A stretch of 64,000 bases of DNA from Petrachloros mirabilis ULC683 (GTDB lineage Bacteria; Cyanobacteriota; Cyanobacteriia; Thermosynechococcales; Thermosynechococcaceae). The stretch covers positions 28,218 to 92,217 of the forward strand of contig NZ_WVIC01000014.1 in the NCBI RefSeq assembly GCF_009939295.1, in the 5' to 3' direction. This document shows positions 34,971-43,489 of this stretch, in pieces (position 1 is the stretch's first letter; the number at the start of each line of letters is the position of its first letter). The notes under the pieces are model-generated. The model was given only the letters and a program-made list of their open reading frames with translations, did no database searches and was not told where the DNA came from. The position numbers and the translations under genes were made by a program.

Positions 34971-36143
34971 TTAATATTCTGGAACCGTGGGGTCAATCTC
35001 ACGACTCCAAGCTTGAATTCCCCCCTTCACATTGGTGCCAGTGATCCCTGCTGCTTGCAGGAAGCCCAATGCTTTGGCTGAGCGCCCACCCATCTTGCAG
35101 TGGGCAATCAAGCGATGGCCATTGACTAGTTCCTTGACCTTAGCAATCCCCGCTCCGTTCTCAATATCTGGGAGGGGCACTAAAACAGAGCCAGGAATAC
35201 GGGCAATTTCGTACTCGTTAGGGTTGCGGACATCCACCAACACAAAATCATCTGCACCGCTGTCTAGGAGTGCTTTGAGTTCTTGAACCGTCATTTCTTC
35301 CATTTCAGCCTGCCGTTTTGCTTCCTCTGCTTTGGCTTGGGGAATGCCACAAAATTCTTGGTAATCTACCAATTTTTCAATCACGGGCCGCACGGGGTTG
35401 GGGCGCAGCTTCAGTTCTCGGAATTTCATGTCTAGGGCGTTGAACAGCAGCAGCCGACCACTGAGGGTCGTGCCTTGACCCAGGATAATTTTGATGGCTT
35501 CGGTGGCCTGAATCACCCCAATAATGCCCGGCAGAATGCCTAGCACACCGCCTTCGGCGCAGGAGGGCACTAGTCCAGGGGGTGGGGGTTCGGGGTAAAG
35601 ATCGCGGTAGTTGGGGCCACCCTCGTAGTTAAAGACGGTGGCTTGACCTTCAAACCGGAAAATAGAGCCGTAGACGTTGGGTTTATTGAGCAACACACAG
35701 GTGTCGTTGACCAGGTATCGGGTGGGAAAGTTATCGGTGCCGTCAATGAGAATATCGTAGGGTTCAGCAATCTGAAGGGCATTTTCGGAACTGAGCTGAG
35801 TTTGGTAGAGATCCACCTGGCAGTAGGGGTTGATTTCCAGGATGCGGTGCTTGGCAGATTCAATTTTGGGCTTGCCCACCCAGGAGGTGCCATGAATGAC
35901 TTGCCGTTGGAGGTTTGAGTGATCCACCAGGTCAAAATCGACAATGCCGATACGTCCAACCCCGGCAGCAGCTAGATAGAGTAAGAGCGGTGACCCCAGC
36001 CCCCCGGTGCCGATGCAAAGAACACTGGCGGCCTTGAGGCGTTTTTGCCCCTCAAGGCCGACTTCGGGCAGGATCAAATGGCGGGAATAGCGTTCATATT
36101 CGGCTTTATCTAACTGGATCTGCTCCAGGTTGGGATTAAGCAT
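34971..36143 (-). CDS. moeB: MoeB-type adenylyltransferase with rhodanese domain
   Basis: A 390-aa fusion. The N-terminal E1-like domain (residues 1-260) has RYSRHLILPEVGLEGQKRL, the ATP site CIGTGGLGSPLLLYLAAAG, DGTDNFPTRYLVNDTC and PSCAEGGVLGILPGIIGV. The C-terminal rhodanese domain has FVLVDVRNPNEYEIARIPGS and the active cysteine in IAHCKMGGRSAKALGFL. It adenylates the C-terminal glycine of a sulfur carrier (MoaD/ThiS type) and passes on sulfur for molybdopterin, thiamine or cysteine synthesis. The next gene upstream is a JAMM protease, a partnership known from sulfur-carrier systems. Confidence 0.93.
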   Translation of the reverse strand: MLNPNLEQIQLDKAEYERYSRHLILPEVGLEGQKRLKAASVLCIGTGGLGSPLLLYLAAAGVGRIGIVDFDLVDHSNLQRQVIHGTSWVGKPKIESAKHRILEINPYCQVDLYQTQLSSENALQIAEPYDILIDGTDNFPTRYLVNDTCVLLNKPNVYGSIFRFEGQATVFNYEGGPNYRDLYPEPPPPGLVPSCAEGGVLGILPGIIGVIQATEAIKIILGQGTTLSGRLLLFNALDMKFRELKLRPNPVRPVIEKLVDYQEFCGIPQAKAEEAKRQAEMEEMTVQELKALLDSGADDFVLVDVRNPNEYEIARIPGSVLVPLPDIENGAGIAKVKELVNGHRLIAHCKMGGRSAKALGFLQAAGITGTNVKGGIQAWSREIDPTVPEY

Positions 36144-36208
36144 GGGCGGAATCCTTGCAAACAGGCTGTGCGTAAGGTGGAAGAGGGTCGCTAGGGCTGA
36201 GTGACGCC

Positions 36209-36667
36209 CTAGCGGGCGGTTATGACTTCGGGCTGAAAGCGATGTTGATCATCCAAAACCCAACTTTGGACATCATGGGCAGCGCCTGAGTTGACCGAGA
36301 CGATGACATAGGAATAGTGAGGCCAGGCCCACTGGCGATCGCATTCCGAGGGAACTGCAACATGGTCAGGATGAGAATGATAGATCCCTATAATATCCCA
36401 ACCCTTGGCTCGGGCATATTTTTGTGCAGCCATCACCTCATTGGGGTCAATCCAGTAGCGGTCTTCACAGGTCTGGGTGGCTTCGACTGCCGAGATGTCT
36501 TTTCTATGGTCATTCCAGACATTTTGGGTGCCCCGCACTTCACGCACCTGCTTGGGCTGGGTGTCGGTTGCCAAAGATCCTAACAAAAGGCCACAACATT
36601 CGTGGGGGTAGGCGCGTTCGGAATGGCCTTGGATTTGAGCGAGGAAGGTGCGATCGCAAATAAGCAC
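36209..36667 (-). CDS. JAMM/Mov34 family metalloprotease
   Basis: A 152-aa single-domain protein with a complete JAMM zinc site: an N-terminal Glu in YPHECCGLLLG and GIYHSHPDHVAVPSECDRQW (HxHPDHxAxPSxxD). Prokaryotic relatives remove amino acids from the C-terminus of sulfur-carrier proteins (Mec+/QbsD type). GTG at 36667 is the start. Its position 65 bp before moeB on the same strand supports a joint role in sulfur transfer; no ThiS/MoaD-like carrier gene is adjacent. Confidence 0.9.
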   Translation of the reverse strand: MLICDRTFLAQIQGHSERAYPHECCGLLLGSLATDTQPKQVREVRGTQNVWNDHRKDISAVEATQTCEDRYWIDPNEVMAAQKYARAKGWDIIGIYHSHPDHVAVPSECDRQWAWPHYSYVIVSVNSGAAHDVQSWVLDDQHRFQPEVITAR

Positions 36668-36672
36668 AGGTG

Positions 36673-37530
36673 TTATCCCAGAAACCAGGCTTCTAAATCA
36701 GTCATCTCCTCAAACTCTAGCAATGCCTCTCCCAAGTTTTCTAGCTGTTCTAGGGACAAGGTATGAATGCGGGCTCTTGTTTGCTCTGGCAATATTCCCA
36801 ATCGTCGGGTGAGTAACCGCAAAATCAGCGATTGCCCTTCCGCCTGGCGACCTTCCTGGCGACCTTCCTGGCGACCTTCCTGGCGACCTTCCTGGCGACC
36901 TTCTTCCAAAATATCTTGGTAAATCACGGATTCTCGCATGATGCCCTCCCGAAAGATCTGCTGAATCAAATCCTTATCAAATTTTAGCCCAGCCAGAATC
37001 TGAGTATATCCAGACACTTCTTGGCGTTGACGGATATCCAGTTGGCTGACTTGCTGCGCCACCTTTTGTAACAAGGCTTTCGGCTGAGTTGTTGCTGTCA
37101 GAGGTGCCAGGGGTAGCAATGCCGTATCTTTTAGAAAGGTTTCTGGATCCTCTAGCCACAGCCGAATGACCCGATAAGCATGGCGTGTATTCTCCACTTC
37201 AAATACGCTTTCAATCTCAGCTTCTGACTTCGGTGGTAGCAGCAATACCATTATCTGGGTTATTGGCAGGTGATGGCGGCGATACAGGCGTACCCAATAA
37301 TCGAGCATCCGCAGGGGTAGTGGGGGATTCGACTCTAGCCTGAGCTGAAACTCCAGGTGGAGAATCCGTTCCTGAAGCTGCAACAAGGTTACAGAGTCGG
37401 CGCGAATTGGCTCAATGCCTAACTCGGTTTTGAGGATTTTCACAGCGGTTTGTGGTTCACCCAGAACCCAACGAGCAAAGCGCTCTGGATATTTTTCAGC
37501 TAGGAGCTTACAAACGTTATCAAACGACAT
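36673..37530 (-). CDS. Rpn family (DUF4351) putative nuclease
   Basis: A 285-aa protein typical of cyanobacterial Rpn/YhgA-like proteins: FDNVCKLLAEKYPERFARWV, TLLQLQERILHLEFQLRLES (PD-(D/E)xK-like LEFQ core), PLPLRMLDYWVRLYRRHHLP, and a C-terminal DUF4351 region (LILRLLTRRLGILPEQTRAR). Residues ~210-228 are a tandem EGRQ repeat encoded by five identical 12-bp units at 36844-36903. Rpn proteins promote recA-independent recombination and may cut DNA. The gene ends 5 nt before the JAMM gene; the two are probably not functionally related. Confidence 0.85.
   Translation of the reverse strand: MSFDNVCKLLAEKYPERFARWVLGEPQTAVKILKTELGIEPIRADSVTLLQLQERILHLEFQLRLESNPPLPLRMLDYWVRLYRRHHLPITQIMVLLLPPKSEAEIESVFEVENTRHAYRVIRLWLEDPETFLKDTALLPLAPLTATTQPKALLQKVAQQVSQLDIRQRQEVSGYTQILAGLKFDKDLIQQIFREGIMRESVIYQDILEEGRQEGRQEGRQEGRQEGRQAEGQSLILRLLTRRLGILPEQTRARIHTLSLEQLENLGEALLEFEEMTDLEAWFLG
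36844..36903. repeat. Tandem 12-bp repeat (x5) in the Rpn gene
   Basis: Five exact copies of CTGGCGACCTTC encode (EGRQ)n on the minus strand. Because the unit is a multiple of three, slippage changes the linker length without breaking the frame. Confidence 0.9.
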
Positions 37531-37663
37531 GCGACAAGGTTAAGGTAGGATTACTTCGCCATGCGGTACTAGTGGTCTGTCAAGAATTATTTTGCGGGTT
37601 GAAAACCCCAAAATAATAACCCCTTCTCTACCCCAGACTCATAAATTCAAGACTGACAAAGCA

Positions 37664-38362
37664 CTAGTTTGCCAATCCTTGGGTAAATTTTTGATGCTCG
37701 GGGGAGGCTAGACCCTGTTGCAGAACTACCATCACCTGGGCTATGTTCCCTGCGAGTAATGCTTCTACTGCCAACCACAACCCTGGGTATTGGCGACTGC
37801 GAATAATTCCATCTACATCAGGGCGTAAATTCACATAGTCGTCGTTTTGTAGTACGAACCAATCCAGATGGTTATCAAGCATTTGCCAGACGATATACTC
37901 TTTGACGCCATTGCGGCGATAGGCTTTTTTCTTATCCCCCAAGTCATAGGAAGCACTGCTTGCAGCCACTTCGGCAATCAGCTCAGGTGCCCCTTCGATG
38001 TAATCATCCTTAGAAATCCGAACCTGACCCCCCAAAGCCGGATCGATAAATAGTGCCACATCGGGTTGAGGTTCGTTGTCGAGATCGAGGCGCACGGTCG
38101 CGTTATCTGACAGCTCCAATCCAGGTGTTGCTATTTGATAGTTAAATAGCCAGCCTAGCAACTGGGCATGAGGTTGACCATGACTTCTAAACCGGAGCGC
38201 TGCGGCCATGTAAACGATTCCTTCAATGAGTTCCGCTTTTTTGATTTGAGGCATTGCTCTATAACGCCGTTCAAATTCAAGCCGGGTGAGGCGATCGCCA
38301 TTTTCTAATGGTGGAATATGCTGAGCGTCTGAATGGGTTTGATGGGTTGAATAAGTCGTCAT
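37664..38362 (-). CDS. Uma2 family (DUF820) protein, atypical active site
   Basis: A 232-aa protein of the longer Uma2 type: LTRLEFERRYRAMPQIKKAE, LIEGIVYMAAALRFRSHGQP, QPDVALFIDPALGG and LIAEVAASSASYDLGDKKKA, ending SRQYPGLWLAVEALLAGNIA. The E-x-K pair seen in the gene at 3109 is here E-V-A, so the catalytic lysine is missing from its usual place; this subgroup is common in cyanobacteria. A start at 38413 is also possible. It is not linked to a recognisable partner. Confidence 0.83.
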   Translation of the reverse strand: MTTYSTHQTHSDAQHIPPLENGDRLTRLEFERRYRAMPQIKKAELIEGIVYMAAALRFRSHGQPHAQLLGWLFNYQIATPGLELSDNATVRLDLDNEPQPDVALFIDPALGGQVRISKDDYIEGAPELIAEVAASSASYDLGDKKKAYRRNGVKEYIVWQMLDNHLDWFVLQNDDYVNLRPDVDGIIRSRQYPGLWLAVEALLAGNIAQVMVVLQQGLASPEHQKFTQGLAN

Positions 38363-38436
38363 GGCAGTGGTCTCAATCGTCGCGGTGGCTCTAAAGTGAT
38401 CCCACAATGTCATCCCGATGCTTGCGGTCTCGGGGG

Positions 38437-39090
38437 TTAATCGAGGGGTAGGGTCTGATTAAACTGATGAATTTTCCACAGGACGGGGTTATGTAAGTTG
38501 AGGCTCGCCTGGAACCATCGGCTTAAATCTAGCTCAAATTCAAACCGGGCTGTGGGTGCGATCGCAAGCCCCCAGGTGCGATCGCACCCCAACAGCTCTG
38601 CAATCAAATATTGCAAAAATCCCCCATGGCTAATCACCCAAATGCGATCAGTGTTTTGGTGAGTTGCCAACAAGGTCTTAAGGAAACGGTGGGCGCGATC
38701 GCGGCAGTCTTGAGGAGATTCACCCCCTGGAATGGGGATCCAATCTACAGAATCGGTGAGCTGGGCACACAGGTCGGGATATTGGATTTGCGCTTCTGCC
38801 CAGGTCAAACCTTGGAAAATGCCGTGATCGATTTCCTGGAGGTCAGCAGCCACAATGGGCTGGAGGTCAGGGGTGGGCAAGGCTTGTCTCAGCAAGTGAG
38901 CCGTATGGTGCGATCGCACCAACGGGCTGCAATAGAGATGGGTAGGGTGCCAGGATTGCCTGGACAGAAACCGACCCAACTGCTGAGCCTGTGCTTTCCC
39001 CTTGGCAGTCAAGGCATCATCGACCTGTGCTTGAATTTGCGCTGCACAGTTGCCGATTGACTCAGCATGACGAATCAAAAGTAGATGCAT
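38437..39090 (-). CDS. Histidine phosphatase family protein
   Basis: A 217-aa phosphoglycerate-mutase-like phosphatase: LLLIRHAESIGN (RHxE with the phospho-accepting His), YCSPLVRSHHTAHLLRQAL, LQEIDHGIFQGLTWAEAQIQ (acid/base Glu) and WVISHGGFLQYLIAELLG (second His). It removes phosphate from a small molecule or protein; the substrate cannot be told. ATG at 39090 is at the normal position. It is last of a minus-strand series beginning with the gap at 39091. Confidence 0.88.
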   Translation of the reverse strand: MHLLLIRHAESIGNCAAQIQAQVDDALTAKGKAQAQQLGRFLSRQSWHPTHLYCSPLVRSHHTAHLLRQALPTPDLQPIVAADLQEIDHGIFQGLTWAEAQIQYPDLCAQLTDSVDWIPIPGGESPQDCRDRAHRFLKTLLATHQNTDRIWVISHGGFLQYLIAELLGCDRTWGLAIAPTARFEFELDLSRWFQASLNLHNPVLWKIHQFNQTLPLD

Positions 39091-39441
39091 GGTGACAGTT
39101 CAAAAAAACTTATATCAAAAATTCTTTTGAAGTAAAAATAAGTGATTAGAAAATCATATATTAGCAATAATAATATGAGGTCGAAGTGCTGGGGTTGTCA
39201 ACCGCAGTCCTCAAAAAGTATAGAGCAAAATAGAAAGCCTGTAATTCTCTTCACGCAAGGATTCCAGCTAGAAAAACTTCCAGTTTTTAAGACTAGATTC
39301 CTGTGTATTTCACTCCAATGTCATTCTCACAGTTTTCTTGGGCATCCTGAAATGCAGCATCAGTTCGCCCGCAAAATTTGACCCTTTTGGGGTTGTCTGC
39401 TAGCCTATGAAACTGTGCTGAGTCGTTTTCGGTAAGTATTT
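39091..39441. other. AT-rich intergenic region
   Basis: Clearly richer in A/T than the rest of the window (TATATCAAAAATTCTTTTG and AATAATAATATGAGG). The open frame at 39142-39381 has no family-like features and is probably by chance. The region contains the promoters of the divergent phosphatase and rlpA-like genes. Confidence 0.5.
39378..39406 (+). promoter_or_regulatory. Candidate promoter of the RlpA-like gene
   Basis: TTGACC (39378-39383) and TAGCCT (39401-39406) are separated by 17 nt, 36 nt before the start codon. The -35 hexamer is good, the -10 weak. Confidence 0.35.
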
Positions 39442-39777
39442 ATGCTCAAGAAATTAATTTTGCCCATGGCGATCGCAGCTGCGACTTTGGCCCCCTCTGC
39501 CGCAATGGCACAGATGGCCACCTACTACAGCGATTACTACCAAGGTCACAGAACCGCCTCTGGGGAAGTTTTTGATACCTGGTCTTACACGGCGGCACAT
39601 CCTAGTCTGCCCTTCGGGAGTGTGGTACGGGTTACCAACCTCAACAATGGCCGCACCGTTGATGTGCGGATTAATGATCGCTGCAATTGCGGCATTGACC
39701 TCAGTCGGGCTGCGGCTCAAACCATTGGCTCTATCTCAGCCGGTGTGGTTCCTGTATCCTTGCAGGTGATTCGCTAG
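39442..39777 (+). CDS. RlpA-like double-psi beta-barrel protein
   Basis: A 111-aa protein with a signal peptide (KKLILPMAIAAATLAPSAAM, cleavage after AMA) and a DPBB domain: GHRTASGEVFDTWSYTAAHP, LPFGSVVRVTNLNNGRTVDV, RINDRCNCGIDLSRAAAQTI. In RlpA this barrel is the lytic transglycosylase acting on denuded glycan strands at the septum; the catalytic Asp in RINDR is present. There is no SPOR domain, which many RlpA proteins have. It is secreted to the periplasm and followed by a hairpin terminator. Confidence 0.87.
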   Translation: MLKKLILPMAIAAATLAPSAAMAQMATYYSDYYQGHRTASGEVFDTWSYTAAHPSLPFGSVVRVTNLNNGRTVDVRINDRCNCGIDLSRAAAQTIGSISAGVVPVSLQVIR

Positions 39778-39794
39778 TTCCTGCCCCAGCCACG

Positions 39795-39828
39795 AATGCC
39801 TGGGTCGCCAATGGCTAACCCAGGCATT
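39795..39828 (+). terminator. Terminator hairpin after the RlpA-like gene
   Basis: AATGCCTGGGT and ACCCAGGCATT form a perfect 11-bp stem with a 12-nt loop, 18 nt after the stop codon. Confidence 0.65.
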
Positions 39829-39956
39829 GGCGAGGTTCAGAGAGTCCCCTGTGGGGGGCTTAGGTTGTTCTCGATTGGGCAATAGGTAGCTCAATTTTGG
39901 TTAAAGCAGAGCCAGAAATGGCATAGAGCGAGGGCACTTTATCTGCCCTCACCCCC

Positions 39957-41168
39957 TCACGTTAAGGACGGAAACTGTCCCGTCAAGCCCGCCATAAACT
40001 TCAGTACCAGAACCTTCAGTGGCCGCACGCCACTGATTACGCGGAGCCCAAACCGTCTTGTCCAGACGATGGGCAACCAACCCGTCGAGAAGGTTCGATT
40101 CAAAATATCCGTAAAGCTCAAGGATAAAAAGTTTTGTCTGCGTCGCCAGCGCTGGTAACGCTTCATGACTTTGAGGCTGCCAATATCTTCCCCTTGGGCT
40201 TGAGCCGTTATCAAAATCTCAGCCAGAGTCGCCGCATCTCGAATCCCCAAGTTCATTCCTTGCCCCCCAACAGGATGACAGGAGTGAGCAGCATCGCCAA
40301 CCAAGGCTAGACGGGGGCGAACGTAGCAAGTGGCATGTTGCAATTTTGCGGGAAAGGTAAATCGCGGTCCAACTACCCGCAGTGAGCCCATGTCAGAGCC
40401 ATAGCGTTTGCTCAGTGCTTGGGCAAAGGCTTCATCATCCAATGCTAGAAGTGCCTGGGCTTCCGCATGGGGAGCAGTCCAGACAATCCGACAGTGTGCC
40501 TTAGAAACTGGCAAAATGGCGAAGGGACCACTGGGCCAAAACCGCTCATAGGCCGTATGGTTGTGAAATTTTTCCGGTTCAATGGTGGCCACAATACAAG
40601 ACTGCCAGTAAGGCCAGCCTCGGGTGCGAATACCGGCCTGCTCTCGAATCTGCGATCGCGCCCCATCTGCCCCCACCACCAACCGCACTCTTAGCGCCTG
40701 AGGAGTTTCAGCCTGACCCAAAGTATCCAGATGTATTGTGACCCCATGGGTATCAGTCTGGGTGCATGTCACCCGGGTTGGGCACATCCAGTCCACCGCA
40801 TCACAAAACGCCAGAGAATCGAGCAAAGCTTTGAGCAACACCTGATGAGTGGCCACATGACCCAGGACTGGTGCTTGTAAATCTTGGGGGTGAAACTCTA
40901 CCACATGGGGACAGTTCGCATCTGAAAGGCGCACCTGCCGGAAATATTCCACATCGGGCACAATCTGATCCCAAATGCCAAGGTCTGCAAAAATCCGACT
41001 AGAAGACAAGTGGAGCACGTAGGCTTGCCCCTTCTCAATTGCCTGGGACTGAGATTCAGCCTCAATCACCACAATCTTGAGCCCTGAATCTCGCAGGGCT
41101 ACCGCCAGGGTTGCCCCAACGACTCCCCCCCCCACAATTGCCAGGTCATAGTCGTAGGTCAAAGCCAT
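39957..41168 (-). CDS. UbiH/VisC-type FAD-dependent monooxygenase
   Basis: A 403-aa flavoprotein: the FAD site DLAIVGGGVVGATLAVALRD, ADGARSQIREQAGIRTRGWP (DG motif) and RLALVGDAAHSCHPVGGQGM (GD motif). It matches the cyanobacterial UbiH-like hydroxylase proposed to act in plastoquinone-9 or tocopherol-related ring chemistry. ATG at 41168 places the Rossmann glycines at the usual distance; the frame extends to 41213. No ubiquinone genes are adjacent. The substrate is inferred from family only. Confidence 0.85.
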   Translation of the reverse strand: MALTYDYDLAIVGGGVVGATLAVALRDSGLKIVVIEAESQSQAIEKGQAYVLHLSSSRIFADLGIWDQIVPDVEYFRQVRLSDANCPHVVEFHPQDLQAPVLGHVATHQVLLKALLDSLAFCDAVDWMCPTRVTCTQTDTHGVTIHLDTLGQAETPQALRVRLVVGADGARSQIREQAGIRTRGWPYWQSCIVATIEPEKFHNHTAYERFWPSGPFAILPVSKAHCRIVWTAPHAEAQALLALDDEAFAQALSKRYGSDMGSLRVVGPRFTFPAKLQHATCYVRPRLALVGDAAHSCHPVGGQGMNLGIRDAATLAEILITAQAQGEDIGSLKVMKRYQRWRRRQNFLSLSFTDILNRTFSTGWLPIVWTRRFGLRVISGVRPLKVLVLKFMAGLTGQFPSLT

Positions 41169-41376
41169 CGCATCTTGAGAACTAGAGCACTCTGACGCAG
41201 AGGGAAACACCATAAAAAGAATCCAATCCGAGTGACAAAGGGGGATTTATTCTCATCATAAGAAATGTAAAGAAAAATGTCTCGACAGCGAACCCCTGCC
41301 GCCTTTAAGAAAGACAAAGAAAAGTGATAGGGTGTCAGAGTGACCCCTTTGCAACGCAAGCTGGCTCTGAAATTCT

Positions 41377-41739
41377 ATGACTCACTCTGCGAACCCCCAA
41401 CAGGCCACGGAAAAAAGCCTAGAAGCCATGCGTAAGTTTTCCGAAACCTATGCTAAGCGAACTGACACTTATTTTTGCTCAGATCTGGGCACCACAGCCG
41501 TGGTGATTGAGGGGCTAGCCAAACACAAAGACGACTATGGGTCGCCGCTATGCCCCTGTCGCTACTACGAAGATAAAGAAGCAGAAGTTGCTGCGGCTTA
41601 TTGGAACTGTCCCTGCGTGCCGATGCGTGAGCGCAAAGAATGTCATTGCATGTTATTTTTGACCCCTGACAATCCCTTTGCTGGAGATCAACAGGAAATC
41701 AGCGTTGAGCAAATTCGCACGGAAACCAATCAGTATTAA
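41377..41739 (+). CDS. ftrC: Ferredoxin-thioredoxin reductase, catalytic chain
   Basis: A 120-aa protein with the 4Fe-4S and redox disulfide cysteines in YFCSDLGT, PLCPCRYYEDKEAE, WNCPCVPMRERKECHCMLF. This is the FTR catalytic subunit (FtrB of plants), which passes electrons from photosystem I-reduced ferredoxin to thioredoxin. The variable chain is not in the window, but a thioredoxin gene lies at 52863. The next gene (DUF309) starts 34 nt after the stop, so they may form a transcription unit. Confidence 0.97.
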   Translation: MTHSANPQQATEKSLEAMRKFSETYAKRTDTYFCSDLGTTAVVIEGLAKHKDDYGSPLCPCRYYEDKEAEVAAAYWNCPCVPMRERKECHCMLFLTPDNPFAGDQQEISVEQIRTETNQY

Positions 41740-41773
41740 CCCCAGTCTTGCCCCCACTCAACCGCCAGTCTTG

Positions 41774-42166
41774 ATGGAGCATCTGCCTGAGCAGTTCTGG
41801 GAGGGAGTGCAGCAGTTTAATCAAGGGCAGTTTTATGCGTGCCATGACACCCTTGAAGCGCTGTGGATGGAAGCCTCCGAGCCGTCCAAAAGTTTCTACC
41901 AGGGAATTTTGCAGCTTGCGGTTGCTTGCTACCACTTAGAAAATGAAAACTGGCGTGGAACCGTCATTCTGCTCGGAGAAGGCTTAGCCAAACTTAGGAA
42001 CTATCAACCAGACTATGGCAGTGTAGATGTTGCTCAATTGATCTGCAGCAGTTTCGAGTTGCTGAGTGCATTGCAACAGGCCGGTCCAGAAGCCGTTGGT
42101 GATTTTTCACAGCAGTTGCGAGCCGCCCAACCCTCTAGGACACTCCAAGTGCAGCGACTGGCTTAG
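41774..42166 (+). CDS. DUF309 domain protein
   Basis: A 130-aa helical protein of the DUF309 family: FWEGVQQFNQGQFYACHDTL, EALWMEASEPSKSFYQGILQ, LAVACYHLENENWRGTVILL. The family has no established role; conserved HDxxEALW and YQG residues may bind a metal or ligand. The family N-terminus fits ATG at 41774; the frame overlaps ftrC upstream to 41678 but that part is not conserved-looking. It is cotranscribed with ftrC by position. Confidence 0.87.
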   Translation: MEHLPEQFWEGVQQFNQGQFYACHDTLEALWMEASEPSKSFYQGILQLAVACYHLENENWRGTVILLGEGLAKLRNYQPDYGSVDVAQLICSSFELLSALQQAGPEAVGDFSQQLRAAQPSRTLQVQRLA

Positions 42167-42241
42167 GGTTTCCCCATGGTTTATCTAGGTCGCCATGACT
42201 GGGGTTCACGGTAGAATAAGCCCATCAATCCAGGGCATTCC

Positions 42242-42634
42242 ATGGTCAAGATCCGGCAGGGATGGATGGTTTTAGGGGTGGTGCTAGTCTTGTTGGGGGG
42301 GATGAATCGGTGGGTTCAGCAGACTCCGGCCATGGCTCAGCGTCAGAATCAGCCGTTTACCCTCCGGGCTGATGTGCAACAGGCCAATCTTAAAACTGGC
42401 GTGGTGACGGCTCAAGGGAATGTGCAGCTCAGTTATCCCACCTGGGACATGCAGGCGACTGCTGATCAGGCGCAATACTTTAGCCAAGAGCGTCGCATTA
42501 TCCTGAGTGGCAATGTCACTGTTCTCCAGAGCGGTAATCGCCTTCAGGCAGAAGTGATTACCTATTTCTTTGATGAGGGGCGCTTCGTCGCACAGCCCCA
42601 AGAGCAGCAGCAGGTGGAGGCCATTTTTTATTAA
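42242..42634 (+). CDS. lptA: LptA/OstA-like lipopolysaccharide transport protein
   Basis: A 130-aa periplasmic protein with a signal peptide (GWMVLGVVLVLLGGMNRWV, cleavage after AMA) and one OstA/LptA beta-jellyroll: QQANLKTGVVTAQGNVQLSY, MQATADQAQYFSQERRIILS, GNVTVLQSGNRLQAEVITYF. It forms part of the periplasmic bridge that carries LPS to the outer membrane. It directly precedes lptB (21-nt gap) and an LptF/G permease, making a compact lpt operon. Confidence 0.9.
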   Translation: MVKIRQGWMVLGVVLVLLGGMNRWVQQTPAMAQRQNQPFTLRADVQQANLKTGVVTAQGNVQLSYPTWDMQATADQAQYFSQERRIILSGNVTVLQSGNRLQAEVITYFFDEGRFVAQPQEQQQVEAIFY

Positions 42635-42655
42635 CTCTTACACTCGTCGCTTATC

Positions 42656-43384
42656 GTGAGTCTCTTCCTGCAAAAAGTTAGCAAGGTCTATGGTCGCCGA
42701 ACCGTTGTTAAGGAGGTGACGCTCTCTGTACAGTCGGGAGAAATTGTTGGGCTATTGGGGCCTAATGGTGCTGGCAAAACTACTACCTTTTATCTGGCCG
42801 CAGGACTTGAGCAGCCAAATACGGGTCGAGTGTGGTTCCAAAGCCAGGATGTGACGCGATTGCCGCTACATCGGCGGGCGCGCCTGGGGATTAGCTACCT
42901 GACCCAGGAGACTAGTATTTTTCGGCATTTAAGTGTTCAGGATAACCTCTTGCTGGTCATGGAGCAGTCGGGGGTTCCTGCTCACCTGCGATCGCAGCAT
43001 TTGTACTCCTTGTTATCAGACTTTCAGCTTCATACTGTCGCCGACTTGTTGGGCGTACAGATTTCCGGTGGAGAACGCCGCCGGACTGAAATTGCCCGAG
43101 CGTTGGCGGTAGGCTCCCTAGGGCCTCGATTCCTGCTGCTCGATGAACCCTTTGCTGGCATCGATCCAATGGCGGTGGCTGATATTCAGAGAATCTTGAC
43201 CCAGTTGCGCGATCGCAACCTAGGTATTTTAATCACTGACCATAATGTTCGTGAGACCCTAGCGATCACCAATCGCGCCTACATTCTTCGAGAGGGAGAA
43301 ATGCTGGCCTCAGGTTCCCCTGAAGCGCTTTACCAGAATAATTTAGTCCAAGAATACTATTTGGGGTCAAGATTTCAGCGATAA
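42656..43384 (+). CDS. lptB: LPS export ABC ATPase LptB
   Basis: A 242-aa ABC ATPase: Walker A LLGPNGAGKTTTFYLAAG, the signature ISGGERRRTEIARAL, Walker B LLLDEPFAGIDPMAV and the switch LITDHNVRETL, all in the LptB form (including YLTQETSIFRHLSVQDNLL). It powers the extraction of LPS from the inner membrane. The start is GTG at 42656, since the protein aligns from MSLFLQKVSKVYG. It lies between lptA and the permease gene. Confidence 0.96.
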   Translation: MSLFLQKVSKVYGRRTVVKEVTLSVQSGEIVGLLGPNGAGKTTTFYLAAGLEQPNTGRVWFQSQDVTRLPLHRRARLGISYLTQETSIFRHLSVQDNLLLVMEQSGVPAHLRSQHLYSLLSDFQLHTVADLLGVQISGGERRRTEIARALAVGSLGPRFLLLDEPFAGIDPMAVADIQRILTQLRDRNLGILITDHNVRETLAITNRAYILREGEMLASGSPEALYQNNLVQEYYLGSRFQR

Positions 43385-43489
43385 TTAATGCCCTATTTGT
43401 GAGTGCATTTCCTAGCGTGCAATTCCTAGGGTGCAATCCCCGTGGCGCTTCGCATTTATCAGCTTTTCTCTCCTCTATGCCCAGCCGCA

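Noticed and set aside
36844..36903. Possible CRISPR-like array
   Set aside because: Units of 12 bp follow each other without spacers and encode protein repeats.
39142..39381. 79-aa open frame before the RlpA-like gene
   Set aside because: AT-rich intergenic DNA, no ribosome-binding site and no conserved-looking segment.
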